A program made the translations under genes and the position numbers. A stretch of DNA of 37,305 nt from contig JAKPBN010000374.1 in NCBI GenBank assembly GCA_029778945.1, positions 1-37,305 of the forward strand, given 5' to 3'. Shown one piece after another: positions 6,225 through 13,343 of the stretch. The notes below the pieces were generated by a model. It did not search any database. It was given only the letters and a program-made list of their open reading frames with translations, and was not told the DNA's origin. The DNA comes from Spirochaetota bacterium. Lineage in GTDB: Bacteria; Spirochaetota; Spirochaetia; Treponematales; Rectinemataceae. How positions within the stretch are numbered: the first letter of the stretch is position 1; each line of letters starts with the position of its first letter.

Positions 6225-8321
6225 TTACTCCTCCTCCTCCTCGTGGGTCCTGAAGGCCGCCGCGGCCTTGATCACATCCTCGGCGATCTTGCCCGTGATG
6301 GGCGCGTAGTGGTCAAAGTCAACCTCAAAGGAGCCCGTGCCGCTTGTCATGGACCGGAGGTCGATGGCGTAGCGGAGAAGCTCGGCCTGGGGGACCTGGG
6401 CGTCGATCTCCACAATGCCGCCCCCAAGGGGGTTCTGGCCGGAGATCCTGCCCCGCCGGCCCGAGAGGTCCGACATGACGTCCCCGAGGTTCTTCTCCTC
6501 GACAAAGACCCGCAGGTTCATGATGGGCTCGAGGAGGACCGGGCTCGCGTTCTTGGTCGCCTCGCGGAAGGCTCCCCGGGAGGCGATCTTGAAGGCCATC
6601 TCCGAGGAGTCGACCGGGTGCTCCTTGCCGTCCGTGATGGCGGTCTTGACGTCCACCACGGGGTAGCCGGCCACGATGCCGTTTTCCATGGCCTGGTGGA
6701 TGCCCTTTTCGATGCCGGGGATAAAGCCCTTGGAGACCGACTGGCCAAAGAGCTTGTTGTCGAACACATAGCCGACCCCGCGCTCCACAGGCTCCACCTC
6801 GAAGACTACCCGGGCGTACTGGCCATGGCCACCGGTCTGCTTCTTGTGGGTGTACTCGGCGCCGGCCTTCTTGGTGATGGTCTCGCGATAGGCGACCCGG
6901 GGGACGCGGGTCTCGGCCACGATCTTCTGGGCGTTCTTGATCTTGTCGAGGACCATGTTGATCTGGAGCTCGCCCATGCCGGCGATGACCGTCTCCTTGG
7001 TCTCGGCGTTGAAGTGGACCTGGAAGGTCAGGTCCTCCTCGGCCGCCTTGAGGAGGCTCTCGTTGAGCTTGTCCTCCTCCTTCTTGTTGGCGGCGGAGAT
7101 GGCCAGGGTGTGGACGGGGGTGGCCAGCTTCAGCTTGTCATAGGCCACGGGCTTGTCCCAGGTGGAGATGGTGTCGTTGGTCTTGAGGTCCAAGGCCTTG
7201 ACGATGATGCCGATGTCGCCGGCCGCCAGGCTGCCGGCCTCCTCGAGCTTCTTGCCCTGGGCCGTGTAGAGCTTGCCGAGCTTTTCCTTGCGGGAGTCCC
7301 TGACGTTGACCACCTCCATGTCCGGGGCGAGGGTTCCGGTCACCACCTTGACGAAGGAGAGGCGGCCGGAGAACTGGTCGATCTGGGTCTTGACGACGAG
7401 GGCCGAGGCGGGCTTGGAGGGGTCGATGGGGACCTCGACCGCCGCATGGGCCGCGTCCTTGGCCGGGACGGGATGGGCATGCTTGGGGGAGGGCACTACG
7501 CTGACGATGAAGTCGAGGAGGGCCGCGGTGCCCACGTTGCGCGCTCCCGCCCCAGCGAAGGCCGGTACGCAGGAGCCGGCCACGATGGATTCCCCAAGGC
7601 CCCTAAGGGTCTCTTCCTGGGAGAGCTCGCCCTCACCGAGGTATTTCTCCATGAGCTCGTCATCGCCGTCGGCGGCGGCCTCATAGAGCTTGGCCCGGTA
7701 TTCGGCGACGATGGCCTGCATGTCCGCCGGGATGGGGCCGGCGACTTCCTTCTGGTCGTGGGAGGAGGGGGCCGTGTAGGCGATCTGGTTGAGGATATCG
7801 ACGACGCCCTTTAGTCCCGAGCCCTCGCCCATGGGGATGGTGATGGCCACGGGGTTGACCTTGAATTTCTCGTGGATGTCCTCAAGGCTCTTGGCATAGG
7901 AGGCGCGCTCCTCGTCCAGGCGGGACACAAAGAAGGCCCGGGGCTGCTTCCTGGCCTCGAGGCTGCGCCAGAGCTTGATGGTCTCCATCTGCACGCCGGA
8001 TTTTCCGTCCACAAGGACCAGGGCCGACTCGCAGGCCTTGAGGGCCAGGACAACCTCGCCCACAAAGTCCGAGGAGCCGGGGGTGTCTATAAAGTTGATC
8101 TTGACGTCTTTTACGGTCACGTGGGAGAGGGCCGCATGCACGGATATCTTGCGGGCAATCTCGTCATCGCCATAGTCGCTCACGGTCTTGCCTGACTCTA
8201 CCGTCTCGGGCTTCCCGATCGCTCCACCCTGGAACAACAGGTGCTCGAGCAAGCTTGTCTTGCCCGTGCCGCCATGGCCGGCTATGGCCACGTTCCGGAT
8301 GAGGTCGGTCGAATACGCCAT
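6225..8321 (-). CDS. Elongation factor G-like GTPase (EF-G-2 type)
   Basis: This 698-residue protein has the full EF-G domain order: a GTPase domain, a beta-barrel domain II, then domains III-V with HEVDSS-like (HPVDSSEMAFKIASRGAF) and GRRGRISG motifs. It is not a canonical EF-G. The P-loop is GHGGTGKT (15-22) instead of AHVDAGKT, the switch II motif is DTPGSSDF (79-86) instead of DTPGHVDF, and the NKxD guanine-recognition motif is SRLD (133-136). These traits match the EF-G-2 / EF-G-like subfamily known from Thermus and many other bacteria, whose role in translation is less defined than that of EF-G. SD AAGGAG lies six bases before the ATG. It stands alone, with its own promoter and a shared terminator. 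A canonical fusA should exist elsewhere in the genome. Confidence 0.9.
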   Translation of the reverse strand: MAYSTDLIRNVAIAGHGGTGKTSLLEHLLFQGGAIGKPETVESGKTVSDYGDDEIARKISVHAALSHVTVKDVKINFIDTPGSSDFVGEVVLALKACESALVLVDGKSGVQMETIKLWRSLEARKQPRAFFVSRLDEERASYAKSLEDIHEKFKVNPVAITIPMGEGSGLKGVVDILNQIAYTAPSSHDQKEVAGPIPADMQAIVAEYRAKLYEAAADGDDELMEKYLGEGELSQEETLRGLGESIVAGSCVPAFAGAGARNVGTAALLDFIVSVVPSPKHAHPVPAKDAAHAAVEVPIDPSKPASALVVKTQIDQFSGRLSFVKVVTGTLAPDMEVVNVRDSRKEKLGKLYTAQGKKLEEAGSLAAGDIGIIVKALDLKTNDTISTWDKPVAYDKLKLATPVHTLAISAANKKEEDKLNESLLKAAEEDLTFQVHFNAETKETVIAGMGELQINMVLDKIKNAQKIVAETRVPRVAYRETITKKAGAEYTHKKQTGGHGQYARVVFEVEPVERGVGYVFDNKLFGQSVSKGFIPGIEKGIHQAMENGIVAGYPVVDVKTAITDGKEHPVDSSEMAFKIASRGAFREATKNASPVLLEPIMNLRVFVEEKNLGDVMSDLSGRRGRISGQNPLGGGIVEIDAQVPQAELLRYAIDLRSMTSGTGSFEVDFDHYAPITGKIAEDVIKAAAAFRTHEEEEE

Positions 8322-8388
8322 AATTGCTCCTTACTGGGTGTTCAGATGATGGCTTGCGCCAACACCTGCAGATGCGAAAAGTCTTGTC

Positions 8389-8417
8389 ATGGTAAAACCC
8401 GAATTTCCCGCTGTCAA
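8389..8417 (-). promoter_or_regulatory. Promoter of the EF-G-2 gene
   Basis: On the minus strand a perfect TTGACA (8412-8417) and TACCAT (8389-8394) are separated by 17 bases. Transcription would start near 8382, leaving a leader of about 60 nt with an AAGGAG ribosome-binding site. Confidence 0.7.
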
Positions 8418-8497
8418 GGAAAAACTCCCCCTTTGGCTCGGCCTAGGCAAAAGGAGATGGAGAAAGCCTGCAGAAGACCTAAATCTTGGTACGGTTT

Positions 8498-8513
8498 ATG
8501 CTATGTGTAGCAT
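8498..8513. repeat. Short perfect inverted repeat between EF-G-2 and the tRNA genes
   Basis: ATGCTA (8498-8503) and TAGCAT (8508-8513) are inverted copies around a TGTG spacer. It lies upstream of the promoters on both sides. It may be a protein-binding site, but nothing else supports a role. Confidence 0.4.
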
Positions 8514-8547
8514 GGATCGGGCCAAGTCCGGCCCCGCCTGACTCTTC

Positions 8548-8577
8548 TTGACATCCTAAGCCCCGCCGGACTAGTTT
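8548..8577 (+). promoter_or_regulatory. Promoter of tRNA-Pro
   Basis: A perfect TTGACA (8548-8553) and TAGTTT (8572-8577) are 18 bases apart, ending eight bases before the mature 5' end of tRNA-Pro. The primary transcript would carry almost no 5' leader. Confidence 0.6.
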
Positions 8578-8585
8578 AGTCCTTC

Positions 8586-8658
8586 CGGGACGTAGCCTAG
8601 GGGCTAAGGCACTTGGTTTGGGACCAAGAGATCGGAGGTTCAAATCCTCTCGTCCCGA
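8586..8658 (+). tRNA. tRNA-Pro (anticodon TGG)
   Basis: The sequence folds as a full cloverleaf: acceptor CGGGACG pairs with CGTCCCG, the anticodon stem CTTGG/CCAAG encloses TTTGGGA with anticodon TGG at 8619-8621, and the T arm is GAGG-TTCAAAT-CCTC. The C1-G72 pair is typical of tRNA-Pro. CCA is not encoded. It reads proline codon CCA. The last 18 bases plus the seven downstream bases recur as an exact 25-bp direct repeat at 8790-8814. Confidence 0.95.
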
Positions 8659-8814
8659 TATTTGGTGAGACGAGAGGATTTGAATCGGAGCGCGCGCCGA
8701 GCGGCAGCGAGGGAAGGCGGACAGGAAGTCCGCCGCGAGCGCGCGGAGCGGCCCCGAAGGCCCAAGACAGGACGTCGAGGGCGAAAGGGCAAATCCTCTC
8801 GTCCCGATATTTGG
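8640..8814. repeat. Palindromic repeat element derived from the tRNA-Pro 3' end
   Basis: A 25-bp segment covering the tRNA T arm, acceptor strand and flank (8641-8665) is repeated exactly at 8790-8814. A third, inverted copy of its first part lies at 8669-8683 (GACGAGAGGATTTGA). The inverted copy can pair with either direct copy. Between 8669 and 8803 the element therefore has 14-15 bp terminal inverted repeats, and inside it GCGCGC (8690-8695 and 8739-8744) and GGCGGAC/GTCCGCC (8716-8722, 8728-8734) also pair. The whole stretch behaves as one long nested hairpin of about 135 bp with no coding capacity. It looks like a small palindromic mobile or replicative repeat, or the remnant of one, that carries a tRNA tail. 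Confidence 0.85.
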
Positions 8815-8818
8815 CCGC

Positions 8819-8842
8819 GCAATTCCGCGACAGCGGAATTGC
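8819..8842. repeat. Perfect 10-bp hairpin between the tRNA genes
   Basis: GCAATTCCGC (8819-8828) and GCGGAATTGC (8833-8842) pair around a GACA loop. There is no T-tract after it, so a classical terminator is unlikely. It abuts the next hairpin directly and may be a processing signal. Confidence 0.7.
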
Positions 8843-8843
8843 C

Positions 8844-8883
8844 CGTGAACAGGCTCCTTTAGCTATAGAGGAGCCCGTTCACG
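8844..8883. repeat. Second long hairpin, ending just before tRNA-Arg
   Basis: CGTGAACAGGCTCCT pairs with AGGAGCCCGTTCACG with one mismatch, closing on an A/T-rich loop. It ends one base before the tRNA-Arg acceptor stem. Such a helix against a tRNA 5' end could influence RNase P or RNase III processing of the precursor. Confidence 0.7.
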
Positions 8884-8884
8884 A

Positions 8885-8958
8885 GGGATCATAGCTCAAC
8901 TGGATAGAGCAGCTGCCTTCTAAGCAGCAGGTCGCCCGTTCGAGCCGGGCTGGTCCCA
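8885..8958 (+). tRNA. tRNA-Arg (anticodon TCT)
   Basis: The cloverleaf is complete: acceptor GGGATCA with TGGTCCC, D arm around GCTCAACTGGATAGAGC, anticodon stem GCTGC/GCAGC with loop CTTCTAA and anticodon TCT at 8919-8921, and T arm GCCCG-TTCGAGC-CGGGC. CCA is not encoded. It reads the arginine codons AGA and, by wobble, AGG, which is a frequent codon in this window. It is probably transcribed with tRNA-Pro, as no separate promoter is obvious between them. Confidence 0.95.
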
Positions 8959-8966
8959 TATTTAAG

Positions 8967-8996
8967 AACCGCCTATTCCTGGGCGGTTTTTTTTTT
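8967..8996 (+). terminator. Intrinsic terminator of the tRNA unit
   Basis: AACCGCC (8967-8973) and GGCGGTT (8982-8988) form a stem followed by an unbroken run of ten T, a textbook rho-independent terminator directly after tRNA-Arg. Confidence 0.92.
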
Positions 8997-9058
8997 AACC
9001 CCAAGCCAGGGTCTGGCCCGGGCCTTCTCCAAGGAAGGTTCCGAAGAGGAAGGTAGGC

Positions 9059-9571
9059 ATGGAAGAGCAAAAGGTTCCCGGGGCTATGGGCCAGGAAGCC
9101 CTGCCCGAGCTGTTCTCTGCCGTCCGGGAGCTCCAGCGAGCCGCCACAAGGTCCGAGCTCTGCAGGCGTGCCGTCGAGGCCGGGCGGCGCTGCCTGGGCC
9201 TCGACCGGATTGGGCTTATCCTCCTCGACGAGGCAGGCTTGGAGATGGTGGGAACCTGGGGGACGGATGTCCGGGGCCAGGTGGTGGACGAGTCGAACTT
9301 CCGGGCGCCCCTGCCTGCCTTTATCTCGGAGATCCTCAAAAGCAGGGAGTATCTCGTGGTCTGGCATGACCGGGAACTGACCAACCGCGATGCCCAGGTG
9401 GGCAAGGGCTGGAATGCCATGGCCATCCTCCACGAGGGGGACCGCGTCCTGGGCTGGCTCGCCGTGGACAATCTTCTCCAGCACATGGCCATGGACAAGG
9501 TCACGGAGCTCAAGCTCGCCTTCTATGCCCAGGCTGTCTCCAATGCCCTTATATGCCTAAGGCCTTCCTAA
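9059..9571 (+). CDS. GAF-domain protein
   Basis: This 170-residue soluble protein is essentially a single GAF domain. A short helical lead (ELFSAVRELQRAATRSELCR) is followed by the GAF core: CLGLDRIGLILLDEAG, FRAPLPAFISEILKSREYL, a conserved WNAMAILHEGDRVLGWLAVDN strand pair and a C-terminal helix KLAFYAQAVSNALI. GAF domains bind small ligands or act as dimer modules in signalling; no output domain is attached. An AGGAAGG ribosome-binding site precedes the ATG. Its end overlaps the end of the convergent histidine kinase gene by 23 bp, so the two transcripts are antisense there. Ligand unknown. Confidence 0.85.
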   Translation: MEEQKVPGAMGQEALPELFSAVRELQRAATRSELCRRAVEAGRRCLGLDRIGLILLDEAGLEMVGTWGTDVRGQVVDESNFRAPLPAFISEILKSREYLVVWHDRELTNRDAQVGKGWNAMAILHEGDRVLGWLAVDNLLQHMAMDKVTELKLAFYAQAVSNALICLRPS

Positions 9572-11402
9572 GGCTAGCTCCCCTGGCTCCCGCCTCGGTG
9601 GAGCGGGGCCTAAACTCCAGGCTTACCTTCCTGCCGCCCTCGGTCTCTGTCTCAAGCCTACCCCCAAGCTGGACCGAGAGGGTTTCCACAAGCTGGAGGC
9701 CGATGCCCTTCGTTTCCCCGGCCGTCTCACCGATCCCGTTATCGGCCACGCACAGCCTGCAGTAATGGCCGGGCTTGGCCTCGCCGGGCCCTTCCATGCT
9801 TAGGACAATCTCACCCCGGCCCCCCGAGGGGAAGGCGTGCTTGACGCAATTGGTGAGGAGCTCCCCCACGATGAGGCCCAGGGGGATGGCCTCCTCCAAA
9901 CTCAGTCTCTGGTTGTCAGTCCGGGTCAGGACTGAGACCTGAAGGCCCTTGGAGGCTGTGGAAAAGACTATCTCCGAGGCCAGGTCCCTAAAATAGCTGT
10001 CCATTTCTATGAGGGAAAGGTCCTCGGCGGAGTAAAGCTGCTCATGGGCCAGGGACATTCCCAGGACCCGGTTCCTGATGTTGAGGAGGGATTCGGCCCC
10101 GCAGATGGAGTCCACCGCCTCCATCTCCAGGTTCACAAGGCTCGCGATGATCTGGAGGTTGTTCTTGACCCGGTGGTGGACTTCCCGGAGGAGGACCTCC
10201 CTTTCCGCCAGGTTCTTGGCCAGGGCCTCCTCCTTGGCCCTGCCTGCCTCGACCTCCCTGGCCAGGGTGGCGTTGACCTCCTCGAGGGTCCTGGTCCTGG
10301 CGCTGACCTGGCTTGCCAGGTCGCGGTTAAAGCGCCGGAGGACATAGATATAGGCCAGGGCCAGGCCCGCGAGCACGAGGGCTATTCCCAGGACAATCCT
10401 GAGCACCCGGGGGTCGCTCCCCGCGGCCCCAGTATCATAGAGGAAGCCCTCCAGGTCAAAGCCCTCGGGCAGGCTATCGAGCTTGGCGTAGGTGTCGGCT
10501 ATATGGCGCCACCTCCCCGGATTCATGGTGCCCAGGGGGACTAGCTTATGGAGGATGAGGTCCTCCATGGCCTGGGCCTCCAGCCTCAGTTCGGCCTTTG
10601 ACTTGGCCCGGCTATAGTCCGAGAGGATGAGGTCGCAGGCCTCGTCCACATGCTCCAAGGCGTAGTCCCAGCCCTTGAGGGAAGCCCTGAGAAAGGCCGC
10701 GGCCCGCTTGGGGTGGTGGGTCAGTTCAGCCTCGGAGGTAAAGAGGCTGTCCCCGTAGAAATCTATGCCATAGCTTTGGGGCCTGAGCATGTGAAAGTCG
10801 ATGCCCTTCTCCTTGAGGATAAGGGCCTCGTTGGTCGTATAGGCGCTCATCGCGTCGGTCCTTCCCAGGATGAGGTCCTCGAGGTTCCAGGAATGGCTTT
10901 GGAACTGGATCCTTCCGGAGGGGATGGCCTCGCTGGCCAGGGTGGAGAAGGTTTCCGCCTCGGCCTCCTTGGAGACCATCACTCGCTTGCCTATAAGGTC
11001 GGCCGGGGAGTCTATGCCCCGGGAGGCCAGGCTGAGGAGGACCAGGGGGGAGTGCTGGAAGATCACTCCCAGGACAACGACCTTCTTTCCCCGGGAGCGA
11101 TCGATGAGGAGGTCGGTGTTGTTGATCCCGTACTGGGCCCGGCCCGACACCACTTCCTCGGTAAAGCGCGTGTCCGGACTGGCCTCGGCGATGGTCACGT
11201 CGAGGCCCTCGTCGGCATAGAAGCCCTTGGCCTTGGCCATGTAGTAGCCTGCGAACTGGAACTGGTGCCGCCATTTGAGCTGGAGCCTCACCGGATCCAG
11301 CCGCCCCGGTCCGGTCTGGGCCGAGGCCGGCCCTGCTCCCTGGCCTAGGGCCGCAAGGCCCAGGCAGAGGCCCAGAAGGGTGGCGGGAATTCTTCGCTTC
11401 AT
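9549..11402 (-). CDS. Membrane sensor histidine kinase with NMT1/THI5-type periplasmic binding domain
   Basis: This 617-residue protein combines a transport-type receptor with a kinase. Residues 1-28 are a signal peptide (cleavage after ASA). Residues 38-300 are an NMT1/THI5-like solute-binding domain, with VRLQLKWRHQFQFAGYYMAK, GFYADEGLDVTIAEA and YGINNTDLLI as family marks. A single membrane span lies at 333-355, then a coiled linker (356-400). The kinase core is of the HisKA_2 type: REVHHRVKNNLQIIASLV with the phosphoacceptor at His409 or His410, an N-box GELLTNCVKHAF (Asn517), VADNGIG and GIGLQLVETL. The binding family usually serves thiamine precursors, riboflavin-like or taurine-like ligands, so the protein may sense such a compound outside the cell. 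No response regulator is encoded beside it. The start ATG has a close GGAG. Domain calls are firm; the ligand is unknown. Confidence 0.88.
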   Translation of the reverse strand: MKRRIPATLLGLCLGLAALGQGAGPASAQTGPGRLDPVRLQLKWRHQFQFAGYYMAKAKGFYADEGLDVTIAEASPDTRFTEEVVSGRAQYGINNTDLLIDRSRGKKVVVLGVIFQHSPLVLLSLASRGIDSPADLIGKRVMVSKEAEAETFSTLASEAIPSGRIQFQSHSWNLEDLILGRTDAMSAYTTNEALILKEKGIDFHMLRPQSYGIDFYGDSLFTSEAELTHHPKRAAAFLRASLKGWDYALEHVDEACDLILSDYSRAKSKAELRLEAQAMEDLILHKLVPLGTMNPGRWRHIADTYAKLDSLPEGFDLEGFLYDTGAAGSDPRVLRIVLGIALVLAGLALAYIYVLRRFNRDLASQVSARTRTLEEVNATLAREVEAGRAKEEALAKNLAEREVLLREVHHRVKNNLQIIASLVNLEMEAVDSICGAESLLNIRNRVLGMSLAHEQLYSAEDLSLIEMDSYFRDLASEIVFSTASKGLQVSVLTRTDNQRLSLEEAIPLGLIVGELLTNCVKHAFPSGGRGEIVLSMEGPGEAKPGHYCRLCVADNGIGETAGETKGIGLQLVETLSVQLGGRLETETEGGRKVSLEFRPRSTEAGARGASLRKALGI

Positions 11403-11462
11403 GGCTCCAACTTTAGTATCTTAGCCCCTGGCAGGCAAGGACAGAGGATCGGCTGTCTTCTA

Positions 11463-11491
11463 TTGTCGGGCCCTGACCGCCATCGTATACT
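11463..11491 (+). promoter_or_regulatory. Promoter of the outer-membrane protein gene
   Basis: TTGTCG (11463-11468) and TATACT (11486-11491) are 17 bases apart. A start near 11498 would place the ACCCGG/CCGGGT hairpin (11500-11518) at the very 5' end of the mRNA, before the AGGAGG ribosome-binding site. Confidence 0.6.
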
Positions 11492-11544
11492 GCCCGGACA
11501 CCCGGGGGCATTCCGGGTCTCGGGCCTACTCCAGGAGGAAGCAA

Positions 11545-12663
11545 ATGAGACGAGGGATAGTTCTTTTAGCGCTAATAGCCGTGATAGCCCCAGGGGTCTT
11601 CGCGGAGGGCCCGGAACTTTCGGTCGAGGGAGTGGTCATCAATGGGGCCATTCTCCCCTTTCCCGTTCCCATGGGCGCGGACCTCCAGCTTGGCCTCCCC
11701 CTGGCCAGCCCCGGCGGCCTTCCCCTCACCGCCGTCCTGAGGCTAAGGGCTGGCTACGAAGACCTGCGCTTCCTCCGGGACGATGCCACAGGAAATCCCA
11801 TCGCGGCTCCCAAGGACCTCGGCCTAAATTACTTTATGTCGCCCAACTTCCAGTGGGCCGCCGGCCTCGTCCAGGCCATTATTCCCGCCGAGAAGGTGAA
11901 CCTCCTCGAGGCCTTTCTCTTCTATCGTGGACGGTACGACATCTATAATCCCGATCTCTCCACTTCCGTGTTTTCCGACGCCCAGGGCCTCTTTGGCAGT
12001 TCGGTCCTCGTAGGCCTAGGCTATGACGCCCTGGCCAAGGATTCCCGGAGAGTAAGGTCGGGGATCGGGGCCGAAGCCTCGGCCGAGTGGGGTCCCGGGG
12101 CCGTGAACGAAGGGACGGATTTCTGGAGGCTAAACGCCCAGGGCGAATTCTACCTGCCCCTCCTGTCCAAGGGCCGGCCGGAAAACGAGAGGCTTAACCT
12201 CTTCTCAATCTACCTGGCGGGCTACCTCTCCGCCGACTATGCCGGCGGCGCCGAGCCTCCCATCTGGGTAATGCAGAGCCTCGGTGGCCGGGACCTCAAG
12301 GACGGCCTGGGCTCCAGGATCAGGGGCTTCCCCTCCATGAGCTACGACTCCTCCCTCAAGGTTGTGGCTAATGGCGAGATACGCGTCCTTGGGCCCGCCC
12401 TTTTTGGCCAGGCCTGGTGCATACCCTCGGTCTATATCTTCTGCGACACGGCCTATTACGCGGGCCTCGCCCAGGCCGCCACCCAGTCCGATGCCCGGGG
12501 AGTCTTGAGCTCGGCGGGCCTGGGTTTTAACCTGGACGTGTTCGATTCTGTCTATATCGGCCTCTATGGAGGGCTCAAGTTCCCGGGCAGCGATTCCCTC
12601 TATGCGACCTATGGGGAAACTCAGCAGTACTTCTGGAAGCTGGGCTTCCTCTTGCATTTCTGA
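11545..12663 (+). CDS. Putative outer-membrane beta-barrel protein
   Basis: This 372-residue exported protein begins with a clear signal peptide, MRRGIVLLALIAVIAPGVFA, cleaved before EGPEL. The mature chain has no hydrophobic helix but many alternating strands with aromatic residues at the ends (for example YLSADYAGGAEPPIW and YIGLYGGLKFPGS), and it finishes with FLLHF, a C-terminal Phe of the kind used by barrel-assembly machinery. This composition and end fit an outer-membrane barrel. AGGAGG lies six bases before the ATG. I cannot name a family. The gene stands alone between the histidine kinase (divergent) and RNase HI (convergent). Confidence 0.65.
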   Translation: MRRGIVLLALIAVIAPGVFAEGPELSVEGVVINGAILPFPVPMGADLQLGLPLASPGGLPLTAVLRLRAGYEDLRFLRDDATGNPIAAPKDLGLNYFMSPNFQWAAGLVQAIIPAEKVNLLEAFLFYRGRYDIYNPDLSTSVFSDAQGLFGSSVLVGLGYDALAKDSRRVRSGIGAEASAEWGPGAVNEGTDFWRLNAQGEFYLPLLSKGRPENERLNLFSIYLAGYLSADYAGGAEPPIWVMQSLGGRDLKDGLGSRIRGFPSMSYDSSLKVVANGEIRVLGPALFGQAWCIPSVYIFCDTAYYAGLAQAATQSDARGVLSSAGLGFNLDVFDSVYIGLYGGLKFPGSDSLYATYGETQQYFWKLGFLLHF

Positions 12664-12681
12664 GGTAGAGGAAGAAGAGAT

Positions 12682-12699
12682 ATTTCCCCTTAGGGAAAT
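12682..12699 (+). terminator. Small hairpin after the outer-membrane protein gene, possible weak terminator
   Basis: ATTTCCC (12682-12688) and GGGAAAT (12693-12699) pair around CTTA, 18 bp after the stop codon. There is no long T-run, so termination efficiency is doubtful. Confidence 0.4.
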
Positions 12700-12701
12700 T
12701 G

Positions 12702-12814
12702 GCCACAGAGGCACAGAGGCACAGAGAGGATAAATGGGAGAGAAGCAGTTCCTAGGCATGAAGGCAACTGCTTAGCCACTCTCGTCCTCCCTCTAGTCTC
12801 AGTGCCTCTGTGGC
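12702..12814. repeat. 113-bp nested inverted-repeat element with tandem CACAGAGG octamers
   Basis: GCCACAGAGGCAC (12702-12714) recurs in inverted form at 12802-12814, 13 of 13 bases. The left arm continues as three tandem octamers CACAGAGG, CACAGAGG, CACAGAGA (12704-12727). Inside, AAGCAGTT (12743-12750) and AACTGCTT (12766-12773) form a second stem. The element fills the gap between two convergent genes and has no coding content. Its architecture (terminal inverted motif, inner palindrome, intergenic position) is that of REP/REPIN-like or MITE-like repeats. Confidence 0.8.
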
Positions 12815-12852
12815 TTACTTCTTTGGGTCTTTTCTTTCCCCTGCCAGGGGAC

Positions 12853-13296
12853 TTAGCGGAATTTGCCGATCTCGATCTGGACCATCTGGTCGCATACCTC
12901 GTTCAGCTCGACCCCGGCATGGCCTTTGACCCAGGAAAATACCGGCTTTACCCGGGCATTCACCGCGTCCAGCTCCTCCCATAGCTCCTGGTTCTTGACG
13001 GGCTTCTTGTCCGCCGTCCTCCAGCCGTTTTTTTTCCAGGCCTTGATCCAGGTGGTGATCCCGTTTTTCACGTACTGGGAGTCGGTCTTGAGCTCCACCG
13101 AAGCTCCGGGCGCCCTGGCCTCGGCCTCCTTAAGGGCCTCGATGATGGCCCGGAGCTCCATCCGGTTGTTGGTGGTGTTAGCCTCGCCGCCCGAGCGTGC
13201 CGCCCTGGCGTCTCCGGCGGTGAGGACAAAGGCCCAGCCTCCGGGGCCAGGGTTGCCCGAGCAGCCCCCGTCGGTGTAAATCTCGATGTGATCCAT
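12853..13296 (-). CDS. rnhA: Ribonuclease HI
   Basis: This 147-residue protein is a complete RNase HI, which cuts the RNA strand of RNA-DNA hybrids during replication and R-loop removal. The family start IEIYTDGGCSGNPGPGGW is present. The four metal-binding acidic residues are Asp9, Glu47 (in NNRMEL), Asp72 (in KTDSQYV) and Asp136 (in NEVCDQM), and the conserved His is His126 in WVKGHAG. The basic handle region WIKAWKKNGWRTADKKPVKN is present too, as in the E. coli enzyme. No ribosome-binding site precedes the ATG; instead a promoter ends eight bases before it, so the mRNA is probably leaderless. Confidence 0.97.
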   Translation of the reverse strand: MDHIEIYTDGGCSGNPGPGGWAFVLTAGDARAARSGGEANTTNNRMELRAIIEALKEAEARAPGASVELKTDSQYVKNGITTWIKAWKKNGWRTADKKPVKNQELWEELDAVNARVKPVFSWVKGHAGVELNEVCDQMVQIEIGKFR

Positions 13297-13304
13297 GGAC
13301 TGGG

Positions 13305-13333
13305 AGTATGCCGGGGCCCCGGCCTATGGTCAA
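13305..13333 (-). promoter_or_regulatory. Promoter of rnhA, placed for leaderless transcription
   Basis: On the minus strand TTGACC (13328-13333) and CATACT (13305-13310) are 17 bases apart. Only eight bases separate the -10 box from the ATG, so transcription should begin at or next to the A of the start codon. It is back to back with the promoter of the exporter genes (-35 at 13344). Confidence 0.65.
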
Positions 13334-13343
13334 TGCCATCCCC

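Noticed and set aside
8613-8894. A 93-codon frame running from tRNA-Pro through the repeat element.
   Set aside because: It begins inside a tRNA gene, has no ribosome-binding site, and crosses several strong hairpins.
11403-11545. A possible thiamine riboswitch upstream of the NMT1/THI5-type histidine kinase.
   Set aside because: No CUGAGA or other TPP-element core is visible, and the space to the divergent promoter is too short for the full structure.
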